Shown in pieces: positions 11,395 through 23,260 of a stretch of DNA of 64,000 bases. A program made the position numbers and the translations under genes. The notes beneath the pieces are model-generated. The model saw nothing but the letters and a program-made list of their open reading frames with translations, was not told the DNA's origin and did not search any database. Source of the DNA: Meghimatium bilineatum (taxonomy: Eukaryota; Mollusca; Gastropoda; Stylommatophora; Philomycidae); NCBI GenBank assembly GCA_034231615.1, contig CM067306.1:62606813-62670812 (forward strand). Reading direction: 5' to 3'. Numbering within the stretch: the first letter of the stretch is position 1; every line of letters starts with the position of its first letter.

Positions 11395-13125
11395 TCTTCA
11401 ACATATTTTAGCTTTAAAAAAAATAACATTTTAACTTCAACATATAACTTCAATATATTACTTCAACATATAATTTCAACACATTTTAACTTTCAGAAAA
11501 ACCTTCAACATTTTAACTTCAATATATAACTTCAACATTTTAACTTCAACATATAACTTCAACATTTTAACTTCAATATATAACTTCAACATTTTAACTT
11601 CAACATATAACTTCAACATTTTAACTTCAACATTTTAACTTCAATATATAACTTCAACATTTTAACTTCAATATATAACTTCAACATTTTAACTTCAACA
11701 TATAACTTCAATATATAACTTCAACATTTTAACTTCAACATATAACTTCAATATATAACTTCAACATTTTAACTTCAACATTTTAACTTCAATATATAAC
11801 TTCAACATTTTAACTTCAATATATAACTTCAACATTTTAACTTCAATATATAACTTCAACATTTTAACTTCAATATATAACTTCAACATTTTAACTTCAA
11901 TATATAACTTCAACATTTTAACTTCAACATTTTAACTTCAATATATAACTTCAACATTTTAACTTCAACATATAACTTCAATATATAACTTCAACATTTT
12001 AACTTCAATATATAACTTCAACATTTTAACTTCAATATATAACTTCAACATTTTAACTTCAACATATAACTTCAATATATAACTTCAACATTTTAACTTC
12101 AACATTTTAACTTCAATATATAACTTCAACATTTTAACTTCAATATATAACTTCAACATTTTAACTTCAATATATAACTTCAACATTTTAACTTCAACAT
12201 TTTAACTTCAATATATAACTTCAACATTTTAACTTCAACATATAACTTCAATATATAACTTCAACATTTTAACTTCAACATTTTAACTTCAATATATAAC
12301 TTCACCATTTTAACTTCAACATATAACTTCACCATTTTAACTTCAACATATAACTTCAACATTTTAACTTCAACATTTTAACTTCAACATATAACTTCAA
12401 CATTTTAACTTCAATATATAACTTCAACATTTTAACTTCAATATATAACTTCAACATTTTAACTTCAATATATAACTTCAACATTTTAACTTCAACATTT
12501 TAACTTCAATATATAACTTCAACATTTTAACTTTAACATATAACTTCAATATATAACTTCAACATTTTAACTTCAACATTTTAACTTCAATATATAACTT
12601 CAACATTTTAACTTCAACATATAACTTCAATATATAACTTCAACATTTTAACTTCAACATTTTAACTTCAATATATAACTTCAACATTTTAACTTCAACA
12701 TATAACTTCAATATATAACTTCAACATTTTAACTTCAACATTTTAACTTCAATATATAACTTCACCATTTTAACTTCAACATATAACTTCAACATTTTAA
12801 CTTCAACATTTTAACTTCAACATATAACTTCAACATTTTAACTTCAATATATAACTTCAACATATTAACTTCAACATATAACTTCAACATTTTAACTTCA
12901 ATATATAACTTCAACATTTTAACTTCAACATATAACTTCAACATTTTAACTTCAACATATAACTTCAACATATTAACTTCAACATATAACTTCAACATTT
13001 TAACTTCAATATATAACTTCAACATTTTAACTTCAACATATAACTTCAACATATAACTTCAACATATAAGTTCAACATATAACTTCAACATATAACTTCA
13101 ACATATAACTTCAACATATAACAGG
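11395..13125. repeat. 1.7-kb AT-rich satellite-like array (13-14-bp units)
   Basis: Alternating TAACTTCAACATTT and TAACTTCAATATA or TAACTTCAACATA units occupy most of the intron between exons 27 and 28, with higher-order blocks. The ORF at its right end is repeat-driven. Confidence 0.97.
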
Positions 13126-13194
13126 AAGTGAGATTATCACTGAAGAAGAAGAAATGTCACTTATAAGGGAGTACTGAAGCTTGTTTGATTCTAC

Positions 13195-13363
13195 CTTTTA
13201 GCTTGCGGTGGAGTCTGGATGGAAAACTTGGGCTGCTGGTGCCGAAATTGTTCTCAGCCTGCACCCTAAAACTGTAGTCTATGTCTGGAGACAGTCCTGT
13301 CACATAGTAACTAGTTCCAGAAACACGACGAGCTACAGGTTGCCAGCTGTGGTCTCCATATTC
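13195..13363 (-). CDS. Exon 27: C-half of Fn3 domain 9
   Basis: 169 nt, phase 0 in and phase 1 out; acceptor AATGATATTGCAG, donor GTAGAA. It codes EYGDHSWQPVARRVSGTSYY, LSPDIDYSFRVQAENNFGTS and FPSRLHRKLK. The 1.7-kb intronic satellite ends about 70 bp downstream of its donor. Confidence 0.92.
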
Positions 13364-13499
13364 CTGCAATATCATTAGCAAAAGTTCTCCTGAACATTTT
13401 TAATTTTCAATATTTGAACATTATCAGCATCAAATATCAAAGTGAAACACCCTAACAACTGAACATTATCCCATAAATAAACAATGTCAAACTAAATGT

Positions 13500-13935
13500 C
13501 ATACTTCATAACGTATGATAAGAATATGTGTATTCCCTGTAGCAATATACAGCTGTGAGGCTTGGATTCAAAATAAAACAGTGGCAAAGAATATCGCAGC
13601 CTTCACATTCAGATGCTACAGAAAAATGTTTCATATACCATGAACAGCAAAAAAAGACAAACAAAGAAGTATTACAATCTTTAAACATCGAACGGGACTG
13701 GCTCCTAAATAACATTGTTCAACAAAGCTGAACTTTCTTGGTCATCTAGAGAGACATAACAGCATGGAAAGACTAATAGCAGAAGGTAGAGTAAATAGCC
13801 ACTAATGATGGACAAATGATATATCTGACTGTTTAAAATGTCCCTGGAGGAGGCAGGTCAACTAACCCAGAATCGTGAGGTGTTCAGAAGGCCCATAAAG
13901 ATGAATAAGTTCTGGAAACAATATGTCACACGATA
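13500..13935 (+). mobile_element. LINE 3' end, FWKxYVT family
   Basis: Plus-strand reading with frame breaks: FPVAIYSCEAWI, FRCYRKMFHIP, LNFLGHLERHNSMERLIAEG, WTNDISDC, and a terminal KFWKQYVT. The C-terminal part of a non-LTR RT, antisense to the host gene. Sister copies at 28.9, 37.2 and 49.0 kb. Confidence 0.82.
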
Positions 13936-14264
13936 ATGATGGTATATGTCAAATTCTTCTGTAGCATCTAATTTTGAAAGCAGTGATTCTCTTTGCTATT
14001 GTTTTATTTAACATTCATGCCTCACAACCGTATATTGCCACTGGAAATATGCATGTTTTGATCATACATAGTTTGGCTATGCTGCTGGTACCTTGCCAAA
14101 GATTTTTCATTTGGGCAAATTTCAATGTCACCATTGCAATTCTTCTCTCGATTTCTACAGCACAGTCTCCTTATCTATTTATGATTGTGACCAAATACTC
14201 AAAATTTGCTGTCTTCTCTAATTTGAAATTGTCTATTATTATCCTTGGTTGCACTTTCACTTCT

Positions 14265-14405
14265 TCTGCTTCAGCGTTCATTCTTAAACTCCTACTTGAT
14301 CTAGCAGGACCATGGTCTTGCTAGATTGCCAGCAGGATGTAGTCCAGAGAATGTAAATGCATTGTGTCACCGTTTTATTTGCTCAATAGCCCAACACACC
14401 CATCT
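14265..14405 (-). mobile_element. Family B short element
   Basis: Reads CTTCTTCTGCTTCAGCGTTC, ATTCTTAAACTCCTACTTGA, AGCAGGACCATGGTCTTGCT, GCCAGCAGGATGTAGTCCAG and CACCGTTTTATTTGCTCAAT. Confidence 0.8.
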
Positions 14406-14444
14406 TCAACGGAGCACTTTTGCTTAAATAGTCAAATTAAATAC

Positions 14445-14581
14445 CTGCATGAATATTGTGTAGGTAACAGGTACATAATCTGTCAGGTATGAAGGCATCT
14501 CTGCTGGTTGCCAGGTGAGTCGCAGTGAGTCTGGCCTCACATCCGAAATGAGTGGCTCATGCTGTGATAAAACTGGGGCAA
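14445..14581 (-). CDS. Exon 26: N-half of Fn3 domain 9
   Basis: 137 nt, phase 1 in and phase 0 out; acceptor ATCTATAG, donor GTATTT (weak beyond GTA). It codes LSQHEPLISDVRPDSLRLTW, QPAEMPSYLTDY and PVTYTIFMQ. It joins to EYGDHSW in the next exon. Confidence 0.9.
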
Positions 14582-14903
14582 CTATAGATACAAAAGTGAA
14601 ACGACAAGTTAGTCACAAGAGTGTGATGTGGTACTTTGTGATAAATATGTTATAAGTATGTGAAACTATAATGAAACTATTGTCCTATAATGTTCTTGTG
14701 TCTTCCTTTCCCTATTTTTGCATTCATATGTGAGCATTATGTGATAAGTATGTGACACTATATCACATATATATAATATGTATGTGACACTTATGTGAAA
14801 TGTGTGACAAGTTTGTGACACATTATACGTAATCAATAAATGTTATTGAAACTCTCAAATGAAACTATGCGATGTTCAACACATTTTCTAATGTTCTACT
14901 TAC

Positions 14904-15075
14904 CTGCCCTCTTTCTGACCAAGATCGGATCTGTGGGGTCACTAACACCAAACTCATTCTCAGCACGGACTCGAAAAGAGTAGTCTACGTCTGGACGAAG
15001 CTTGGTAATGTGAAAGTGTGTTTGATTTATCTGTCTGGCTAGCGGTCGCCAGTCTGAGCTAGGGCTTTCTTGAAC
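14904..15075 (-). CDS. Exon 25: C-half of Fn3 domain 8
   Basis: 172 nt, phase 0 in and phase 1 out; acceptor TGATTTTCATAG, donor GTAAGT. It codes VQESPSSDWRPLARQI, LRPDVDYSFRVRAENEFGVS and DPILVRKRA. Typical Fn3 strands with the Tyr corner at DYSF and a strongly basic tail (RKR). Confidence 0.92.
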
Positions 15076-15114
15076 CTATGAAAATCAAGCAAAAATATGA
15101 ATTGGCTGTGGAGT

Positions 15115-15220
15115 TCTTCTTCTTCTGCATTCATTCTCAAACTTCGACAGTTTAGCCGGATGTAGTCCGGAGAATAGAATACATTGTGTCATGGTTTATA
15201 GTTTTGCTATGATACCTGCA
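15115..15220 (-). mobile_element. Family A fragment (3' part)
   Basis: Reads TTCTTCTTCTGCATTCATTC, TCAAACTTCGACAGTTTAGC, CGGATGTAGTCCGGAGAATA: the shared A/B tail module, truncated. Confidence 0.7.
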
Positions 15221-15578
15221 AATTTTGGCCTGATATATCTGACTTCAGCATGATATGTGGATCCCTATCACAGGACTAGTACATCATATGTAGGTCAATC
15301 AATAGATGTCATAACAAAACTTACTCGGCAGTACATTATATGTCAAGAGAAAAATGTCACTTAGCAGATGCTATAAATTGTACATCAAATGTCAAGAGAT
15401 GTAATGGATTATGTCATAACTAGCACAGTAGATGATATGAGAAGCATGTCATCTAACATATATAACTGGTACATTAGATGTCAAAATAAGGATGTCACAC
15501 ATCAAATGTCTTAACTAACAAACACAAAACATGCACACACAGAAATATATAAATATATATATAAAAATATGTACATAC

Positions 15579-15709
15579 CTCTATCCTGTAGCTGACAGGA
15601 GAGTAATCTGTGATACGGCTAGGCAATTCTACTGATCGCCAAGACAGAATGACAGAGTCAGGCTGTACACTTGACACATATGGGGCATCTCTAGGCATTT
15701 TTGGAGGTC
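15579..15709 (-). CDS. Exon 24: N-half of Fn3 domain 8
   Basis: 131 nt, phase 1 in and phase 0 out; acceptor TTATTTCTAG, donor GTATGT. It codes PPKMPRDAPYVSSVQPDSVI, LSWRSVELPSR and YSPVSYRIE, ending exactly after the YRIE strand. A short 25-bp tandem array begins about 29 bp upstream of the acceptor. Confidence 0.92.
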
Positions 15710-15737
15710 CTAGAAATAAATTGTTAAACTTTATATG

Positions 15738-15800
15738 CATAATGTTACTGTCATATGACTTACATAATGTTACTGTCATATGACTTACATAATGTTACTG
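15738..15800. repeat. 25-bp tandem repeat, about 2.5 copies
   Basis: Units AATGTTACTGTCATATGACT plus TACAT. On the sense strand each holds GTAAGTCATA, the same donor-like string as in the 52-kb array, and the array starts about 29 bp above the exon 24 acceptor. Confidence 0.85.
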
Positions 15801-16219
15801 TCACATGATATATACACATGAACATCTCAATTCTTTGAGAAATTGTCACATGACACCACAACCATACATACAAAAGGGAATGTTGAGGGGTTCAAATCTC
15901 ACCCTGTCTTCCTTAAGAAAATATAACACTGCATTTAGCACTACAAAATCAATTATAATTATATTAACCCACCCCCACTGGAAAAATAGTGCCTTTTAAA
16001 AAAAAAATACACCAAAGAAAGTTAACTCTTTGTATATGTGAATTAAATTCACATCTTTACGCACTCTTGCTAAGCAACATTAATGAAGATTATTGTTCAA
16101 GTAATCATGTCGTCACAATCTTCAAAAGTTAAAAAAAAAAGTTAGTTGACATTTATGGTACTCATTGCTTTAAAGTGTAACATTGAGCTGTAGATTCACA
16201 CATCACTGCTAGCACCAAC

Positions 16220-16516
16220 CTGCTCTCCGTGGCAGGTAGACAGCCATGGTTGGTTCACTCTCTATTCCATCGTAATCAGCCAAAACTCTGAACATATAGT
16301 CTTGATCCGGGTATAGAAACTGCAAGTTATATGATGTGGATGGTAGCCGCCCAGCCACCTCGTACCAAGATGAACTTGGTAGATCTCTCCCCTCTACACG
16401 GTATGTGATTGGTCTACTAGGCACTCCACTTGCCAGGGTGGCAGGATGCCAGGAGAGTGAAGCAGAAGTTGGAGAAATGTTGGAAAGAATTGGTTCTCTG
16501 GTAGGGAGGCTAGGAA
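16220..16516 (-). CDS. Exon 23: Fn3 domain 7, complete in one exon
   Basis: 297 nt, phase 1 at both ends, acceptor CTTATCTTTACAG, donor GTTGGT. It codes TREPILSNISPTSASLSW, RPITYRVEGRDLPSSSWYEV, TSYNLQFLYPDQDYMFRVL and TMAVYLPRRA. A whole, well-formed Fn3; its neighbours on both sides are split by an internal intron. Confidence 0.93.
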
Positions 16517-16699
16517 CTGTAAAGATAAGAATCGTAAATATTCCACACAGTCCATTTGTAAACCACAGCATAATGCATGTTATTCTCTGAACTAAATCCT
16601 GCTAATCAAAAGGAGTGCGATAACAAACACAAAATGAGATAAATTTTCATATTTTTTGGTGTTAATACTGAACTCACAATTGACAGTTATTTTATTCAA

Positions 16700-16885
16700 T
16701 GCATGGTTTTCAGAAACAATATTGCTCACAGCTGTCAGATAAAATTCTATTCACAGCTGTTAGACAAAATGTTATCCACAGCTATCAGAAATAATGTTGC
16801 CTACAGCTGTCAGACAAAATGTTATCCACAGATGTCAGAAATAATGTTACAGCTATCTATCCACATCTGTCAGATATGTACCAGA
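16700..16885. repeat. Degenerate about 30-bp repeat
   Basis: Repeated CAGCTGTCAGATAAAATTCT-like and ATGTTATCCACAGCTATCAG-like blocks. Confidence 0.7.
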
Positions 16886-16984
16886 CAAATAAAGCTAGCA
16901 TGCAGTTTATTTGTATAGAACTAATAAAACAACAGCACAATATATGTACAGGAAAATTAATGTAGCAGACGATCTGAACTATTA

Positions 16985-17205
16985 CAATAAAACAACTTCA
17001 TTTACAGACATTATGTGTTCTATTCCAACAACTTTATCTATAGATATTATCTCTTCTATTCAAACAACTTCTAAAATTATCATATGTTCTATTCAAACAA
17101 CTTTATCTACAGATATTTTCTATTCCAACAACTATATCTACAGACTTCATCTGCTCCATTCAAATAACTTCATCTACAAATATTATATGTTCTATTCAAA
17201 CAACT
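16985..17205. repeat. Degenerate about 30-bp repeat
   Basis: Repeats of TGTTCTATTCAAACAACTTT followed by ATCTACAGATATT-like sequence, ending about 60 bp from the exon 22 donor. Confidence 0.75.
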
Positions 17206-17267
17206 GAAAAAAACAGACAGAGATGCATTCAGGTAAAATAACGGAAACTTTTCAATTAATAAACTAC

Positions 17268-17433
17268 CAGGGCGTCTGTGAATGTATACAGGAAGACTGT
17301 ACTCCCCAAGCCCAAACTCTGTTTCTGGACAAACACGGAATCGGTAGTCGCGATCACCCCTCAATCCTCGAACTGTGTATGATGTGTCAGGTATACTTCT
17401 GGCTGCCACTACCCAGTCTCGCCCAGGAATTTC
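17268..17433 (-). CDS. Exon 22: C-half of Fn3 domain 6
   Basis: 166 nt, phase 0 in and phase 1 out; acceptor TTTGTTGACAG, donor GTAGTT. It codes EIPGRDWVVAARSIPDTSY, RGLRGDRDYRFRVCPETEFG and EYSLPVYIHRR. A Cys replaces the usual Ala just after FRV. Confidence 0.92.
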
Positions 17434-18195
17434 CTGTCAACAAAGAATAAGTAAAAATAATTTCTATTGCAATATGAACTATATTTGATGAAATGGATGG
17501 TGACAATGTGCAAATAGAAGTATTAACCCTTTAGCTGCTACCATTATTCTCAGTAACAGATCCCAGCTGTGCTAAATTCTTCCCCTAAAGACTTTCCCCC
17601 CTGTGGTGATTCTTTTACCTGTCCTACAACAATAAGAGATCTTCCACAATATTGGTTTCTTACTGAAACCAGAAAATATATGTTTGATGCTTACTGGCAT
17701 TTCATAATGTCAAGAGTGACATTTTTAGTAATGAGCAGGTAGAAAAAAAACCCAGTTAAATCATCTTTAGCATTCAGCAGGAGGACCCAAATGGTCACAA
17801 AAATTTCAAGGGAGACACTGAGAACAAATGTATAGTTGTGTAACATTATGGGAACTATGCTTCAAGTTGTCATACAGACAAACAATCTCATGAAGGGAGG
17901 GGATTGTGTAAATCTTGGGAACTTTGTTTCAAGTTGTAGGTACATATATTTATGTGGCATGTTTCATGGAAGGAATTTTGATGTGCATAAGGAAATTTGT
18001 TTTGCTTTATGTATGGTTTCTCAGAATAAAATCTGATTTTCTAGTTACTTAAGGGGAAATCATTCAACCAAAAATTTACATGTTTATAAACAAGATCATA
18101 TCTTACTACAATTTATTAATAATAATAAAGTCTATATCAAAGTGAAAGAAAAAATGGAAGAGAAAATTAAATTAATGCAATAAAAAATCTCTAAA
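17434..18195. other. Intron, no recognised feature
   Basis: AT-rich intron between exons 21 and 22. A TTAACCCTTTAGCTGC string at about 17526 resembles the start of TTAA-type elements elsewhere, but no matching end was found. Confidence 0.5.
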
Positions 18196-18199
18196 GATA

Positions 18200-18452
18200 C
18201 CAACAGACCACACTATTTTGCCTTAAAAAAAGGAAACTGCAGACTGCTGCATTACTTCTACTGATTAGGATCTTAGGCACATGTGAATGTCCATCTGGAT
18301 TAAGTATCCGAACCCCTGAACAATTAACTTCAAGACTGTTCAAAATACAAAGAGCAGAGACTGGCCAGAGGGAACAGAATTGAGGCAAAAACTATGGGCA
18401 GCCACTCTGACTTGGAGAAGATAGTGAAGCTGAATACAGAAGAAGAAGCAAT
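18200..18452 (+). mobile_element. Degenerate LINE 3' end (Cys-knuckle family)
   Basis: Plus reading CECPSGLSIRTPEQL and later KIQRAETGQRE align by eye with the knuckle-containing tail of the 39.0-kb copy, and both end in GCTGAATACAGAAGAAGAAG or close to it. Confidence 0.45.
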
Positions 18453-18560
18453 GTCAAGTATGAAGATGACAACAGCTGATGTTGATAACTGTGCCAGTAA
18501 TGTCAAGGTGAAAGATGAAGTACTGGGTACTTAGATAATATAGATCGTACATAGACTCAC

Positions 18561-18697
18561 CTGATAGTCCACAGTGTATGTGATAGGAGTTATGTGGCGT
18601 GAGTAGTATGGCAGTTCAGCAGGTTTCCATTGGATCCTAACAGAGTCACTACTCAGCTCTGATATAATTGGTTCTCTCACAGGAAGGCGAGGTCTCA
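18561..18697 (-). CDS. Exon 21: N-half of Fn3 domain 6
   Basis: 137 nt, phase 1 in and phase 0 out; acceptor TTGCTTGTTTCAG, donor GTGAGT. It codes RLPVREPIISELSSDSVRI, QWKPAELPYYSRH and PITYTVDYQ. The PAELP motif after the Trp is shared with domains 2 and 9. Confidence 0.9.
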
Positions 18698-18996
18698 CTG
18701 AAACAAGCAATCATTGGTCGGTTTGTTGACAAGCAAAACTCGTGCAATAAACTTATGAAGTTCATATAATGAGTTTGTATTTAGACAAGTAATAAAGAAA
18801 TAACCTGGGTCCTATTTGAGGCTTATGTGTGGACAGGTAAACAAGAAATAAGCAAGGTTGTGTTTTAGGCTAATAGGACAGGTAAACAAGAAATAAGCAG
18901 GGTTATGTTTTAGGCTTGTGTGTGGACAGGTAAATATAAAATAAGTGGTGTCATGTTTGAAGCTAATATATATATAAATGAGGGATTATTTTTCAT

Positions 18997-19499
18997 GGTA
19001 CTATAATCACAGTCCAATCCCTGTTGTGCCAATTAGTGCCTACCTGTGTGTGAGATTTCCCTGGCCTGTGTTTATCAGTTTATGTTTATCATTTATTAAT
19101 TTAAATATAATTATAAGATTTTTTTGTTAGCATATCCTTTTCAGGACGTAGCTATCAACCCAGCATTTGTTGGCTGTAGTGATTTTCTAGGCAATATATA
19201 TATGTCAAGTAGTTTGCCATTGCTTTCTGAATGGTCTGGATGCACAATTGCCTGTGGCGAGGATCGAACTTGGTACTTTGTCCGTAACAGACGCACTATG
19301 TACTACTTTGTCGCAGAGCCGGACATTATAAGATTAGTTATGTAAAACATGAATAACCCTAACCCTATAAAATGAATATTTCATGTAATTATTGATTATT
19401 TATTGATATAATATTTAGATCAATTGATCACAAAATACATAGGTAGGCACTAATGGGAAACAAGAACGAAAACGGAGGTTGGACTGCAATCATAGTACC
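18997..19499. mobile_element. Long palindromic (foldback) element, interrupted by a SINE
   Basis: Left arm GGTACTATAATCACAGTCCA ... ATTAGTGCCTACCTGTGTG; the right arm reads, in reverse complement, GGTACTATGATTGCAGTCCA ... ATTAGTGCCTACCTATGTA. Without the SINE at 19121-19324 and one target-site copy it is about 288 bp. It belongs to the family of the palindrome at 59272-59536. Confidence 0.75.
19121..19324 (-). mobile_element. tRNA-derived SINE with target-site duplication
   Basis: On the minus strand it starts with a tRNA-like region (A-box-like TGCGACAAAGT, B-box-like AGTTCGATCCT) and ends with GATATGCTAACAAAAAAA. It is flanked by the 11-bp direct repeat ATTATAAGATT (19110-19120 and 19325-19335). 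The related copy at 54.9 kb has a better B box (GGGTTCGAATCC). Confidence 0.82.
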
Positions 19500-19509
19500 T
19501 TTTCATCTT

Positions 19510-20390
19510 CACCATCTTCTCACAAATCACACAAACAATACTTACATCATTATATTCAGTAATTATTCTTTTATTTCCATTGTAAAATATACAAAAAATC
19601 TCCAAACACAAAAAAATTATTGCATTTCCAAATACCCTCTATAAATAAAGTAAAAAAATAATGCAGTGACAGGAAAATAAAACAAGTTTAATGCAAAGTA
19701 CTAAAGTGATGATTGTACCAGTTTCATAGAGATTTGTGCATATGCACCCCTCTGGCTTGGTATGTGTAGGGATTGCTTTAAATGTTCATTTCCGGCATAG
19801 AATCATGAGTTACAGCTGAAACACAAACCAAAGAATGTAATATAAACCTATTAATAATGGAATCATCGAAACCTATAACCCTTCTAGATTGTTGGTGTGC
19901 CACTTGAGAAATAGCAACAGAAAAAATTCTTCTTTGTTTCTCTGTTCTCAGTTTCTTGGTGTGGAGAATCTTAATTCTGTCCACATGGCCCCAAGAGACA
20001 GAACTGAAGGTGAAGCTGTGGGGCAACTGTGAGGATCTCTTGCTGATGACAATTCATGGAGGTGGCACTAATGCCTGTATAGACTTCTAAGCATAGAAAA
20101 CTGATCACAGAGGAAAAAGACGAAGAAATTTGCCCAGTATTTAATATCCATCCATATTTTCCTGTTCCCTCTTCTCCTTCTCCTGACCTAAACTCAACTG
20201 TTATGGAATGAAGCAATATAAAATGCAAGATGCATCAAAAATAGAGTCATCTTCATGGGTAACTAAGGTTTGCCTCCACTTTAGAGAAAAAACATGAGAG
20301 CTTTGTGGAAAGAGAAGGAAACAAGCAAATAGGTTCTTACAACATTTTGTATTTTAAAAAAAGGAAATTATATTACCCCAAAATCATATA
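19510..20390. other. Intron, no recognised feature
   Basis: AT-rich sequence between the palindrome and a LINE end; short ORFs on both strands show no recognisable domain. Confidence 0.5.
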
Positions 20391-20394
20391 CATA

Positions 20395-20625
20395 AAATAT
20401 TTTGCACATAAAAATGACACGACATCTTGTTGAAGACCTTACTTGAAAGTAAAGTTGAGGGGTTGTGTGCAAAAGATAGTAAGAGATACAAGATGGGCAA
20501 TAGGTCTATACAGTCTATCAGATTGTCTCACCAAGGAAGATATGGAGGATATTGAAGGTCTGGGTTCTGTTGCATTGAACTTTTGATGCAGAGACAGCAC
20601 TTGATGATGATGAAGGTAACAACAT
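20395..20625 (+). mobile_element. LINE 3' end, KTLLEG family
   Basis: Reads KIFC, HDILLKTLLESKVEG, and ends AELLMQRQHLMMMK-like; clearly parallel to the 42.7-43.2-kb copy at nucleotide level (CTTGTTGAAGACCTTACTTG in both). Confidence 0.7.
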
Positions 20626-20697
20626 AACATCACAACACAAACTATGATAAATTAATAGGGCCTATACTTCAAGGTAATTTTATATTTGTTTATTTAC

Positions 20698-20936
20698 CCG
20701 GTAATGATGTCAAAGTCACAGGAGCTGTTGGCTCAGCCAATCCAGAAGGAGTTTGTGCTCGTACACGAAAGGAGTAGTCCAATGAAGATTTCAGTCCACC
20801 GAGATGATAACTAGTGTCCCTGATGTTAGTAGCTAGAGGGCGCCATTCTTGTTTGGGGTACTCTAAAGCTTCAATCTGATAGGAGATTGGCTCAGAAGAT
20901 CTTGGTGGTGGCACAGAAGTTGACCTCCAAGACAGT
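20698..20936 (-). CDS. Exon 20: remainder of Fn3 domain 5
   Basis: 239 nt, phase 2 in and phase 1 out; acceptor TATCACTTTCAG, donor GTAAAT. It starts LSWRSTSVPPPRSSEP (core Trp), then ISYQIEALEYPKQEWRPLA, DYSFRVRAQTPSG and EPTAPVTL. The tail here (TSLPG) lacks the paired basic residues most sister domains carry. Confidence 0.92.
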
Positions 20937-22220
20937 CTGAAAGTGATAGATGAATAAACATAGATTCATAATGGTACTGGTAGATAAAAATAACTATTCG
21001 ACACACTTTAACCTTCTGAATCCCACAGGCGACGATTAGTCTCTGACACATATCTTTCCATAGGACTCATCGGCGACTTCTAGTTGCCTGTTGCTATGAC
21101 TGGCGTATGAGTACATTTAATCACATGATTGATGACCTGACTAGATAGGGAATATTTGAGAATGAGGATAGGAATACATTTCCTTCTTGTCAACCTAGTT
21201 TCTCAGTGAAGTGCATTTCAGTGCTATCAATCGAGTTTAGATTGTCTGTTCCAACCCTTCGCAATCCTTCAACATGGATTTCATCATTGCATAAATTTTC
21301 ATGGATTCTGATTCGATGATGATTATTTCTTGGAAATTACATGTGTTTTCTACAAATATATTATTAATATATCAGTTTCGGAGAATAGACACAGACAATG
21401 TGTCACATTATATAGGACCCTATGACATTGATATAGTTAGGAGTGTGTTCAATTGAATTCATTCTAGACTTAGTCTTGAACAAACAGACCAGATTGTATG
21501 GTAAATAACATTTACACGTTTTATGTGTTGTCCTAGTGTGTTGTCCTAGTGTGTTGTCCTAGTGTTTTACTTGCTTCAGTATTATGATAACGTTAGTTTA
21601 TTTATGAAATAAATACATACAATAGGTCTAGATAAGTAGAGGTATTTATCAGGGGTGCCACTGATCAGCATTGAATATAATTTCATTGTAAGTCAGTCTA
21701 GATCTAATGCGACATCGTAAGTGGCATATATGCATATGTGTTTTATTTATTTGTTAAGTTTAGTTATGACACAACATAAAAATAATATACTTTGTATTTA
21801 GGAAGACTTAACAGGGTTGGAACACATAGGAAAAGTATATGTGTGTAAAAAAATTTGTTTCAAATTTGTTATCCAATATGCATTTTTGTAATTTTCTAAC
21901 ACCTCTCATAACATACATAAATAGAAAAAAAATAACACAAATATATGTATCATTCAATTATTTACTTACATTTACAACAATTATTTTTAACTCTCTAAAA
22001 ACAAAAATGTTATTGCTTTTCAAAACACTCATAAAAAATAACACAAGTTCTAAAAAAAATAAAGCCACGCCCAGGGAGGAATTTGCGTAATTTTAAGCTG
22101 CGTTTAAAAAATAAGTCTAAAAAACTGATGAAAAATACACCTAAGAATTTAATTAAATGTCAAACTGTTTACAAAGGCAGACATTACAGATTGGAATAAT
22201 TAGAAGGGAATAACTCTTAT
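20937..22220. other. Intron between exons 19 and 20, mostly unassigned
   Basis: Contains a 15-bp triplicate (TGTTGTCCTAGTG, about 21535-21580) but otherwise no recognised element or exon. Confidence 0.5.
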
Positions 22221-22224
22221 TTCA

Positions 22225-22490
22225 GTTTCCATTTTCTTGCTTCTTCATTCATTCATTCTCAAACTCCTGCATATGTACAGGATAAAGTTCACAGTACTGA
22301 ATGGTTTATAATTACTGTAATTTTTCCACATTTTATCCAACACATCTGACTACAGCATGATTTCTGGGTCACATTGACCCTCTATCGGTTGGGATCACTA
22401 AACTCCACTAAAAAAGCCTCCTTAGTCACCTCTTGTAACATGCATGGCAGGTCACAGTGTTCCTATTCTTTGCTCCCTTTCAGGCTCCCA
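22225..22490 (-). mobile_element. Family A short element
   Basis: Near full length on minus: TTCATTCTCAAACTCCTGCA, CACATCTGACTACAGCATGA, TGGGTCACATTGACCCTCTA, CTCCTTAGTCACCTCTTGTA, ACATGCATGGCAGGTCACAG and CTCCCAACAACACATGGG. Confidence 0.8.
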
Positions 22491-22589
22491 ACAACACATG
22501 GGTGAATCATTATAAAATGTTTAATACAACAATTATCATAAGAATTTGTATCGCTGTAAGCCATAAAAGAAAGATGATAAAACACTGTC

Positions 22590-22865
22590 GCATATCTACT
22601 CAGGATGTTGCAATCAACACAGCTTTTTTATGGCTGTAGTAATTTTATATATTATACAGTTTGACAACCTGGCACAGCAGGGAAACAAAAACGATCTTGA
22701 TAGATAATCCTGAAGATAGAGAGCTGTAAAGAGCCATAATCACATACGCCAGTCTGCATGGCACCTGATGACGATGATGAGTAATTTTATATTCAGTTGA
22801 TTGCCATTGCTTTCTGAGCAGCACGGATACACAATAAGCAAAATCTGTACCTTAGTCAAGATCAA
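22590..22865 (-). mobile_element. Degenerate copy of the 19.1-kb tRNA-derived SINE
   Basis: Both ends match: GCATATCTACTCAGGATGTT, GCAATCAACACAGC and, after about 130 bp of other sequence, TTGCCATTGCTTTCTGAGCA and GGATACACAATAAGC. The B box is lost. Confidence 0.6.
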
Positions 22866-23245
22866 TCTATACACATCACTGATATTATCTATTCTTTTGT
22901 ATGGATGTGAAAGCTGGACAATCATTGCAGATACAGTTAGAATTGTGTTTGAATAAAGTTATACACGCGTTCGTTAAAAATTTGCTTTAGAGAAAATAAA
23001 ATATATTTGTTAGAGAGACATAATAACTAAGTTGCAAGTTGACAGGAACAACTGTTGACGGTGGGTGAAACAGCATACACTTGCATAGTTATGAGACACA
23101 ATTTACTTAACATTTGAAGGTGAAAGATGTAAAGATGGACAATGAAATTTCTGGCTTGATAGCACCAAGGAATGGTTGGTGCACAATTTTTCCACCCATG
23201 TCTGCATGACTGATGACAGGACAATAAAGTCCATTTCAATAATTA
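22850..23245 (+). mobile_element. Degenerate LINE 3' end
   Basis: Plus reading ILSILLYGCESWTI is the classic conserved block before the LINE C-terminus; the rest is shredded by stops. Confidence 0.65.
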
Positions 23246-23260
23246 ACAAGCCAGGCTTAC

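Noticed and set aside
17526..18060. Third TTAA-type element (TTAACCCTTTAGCTGC start)
   Set aside because: No convincing inverted right end; TTAAGGGGAAAT at about 18047 is only weakly similar.
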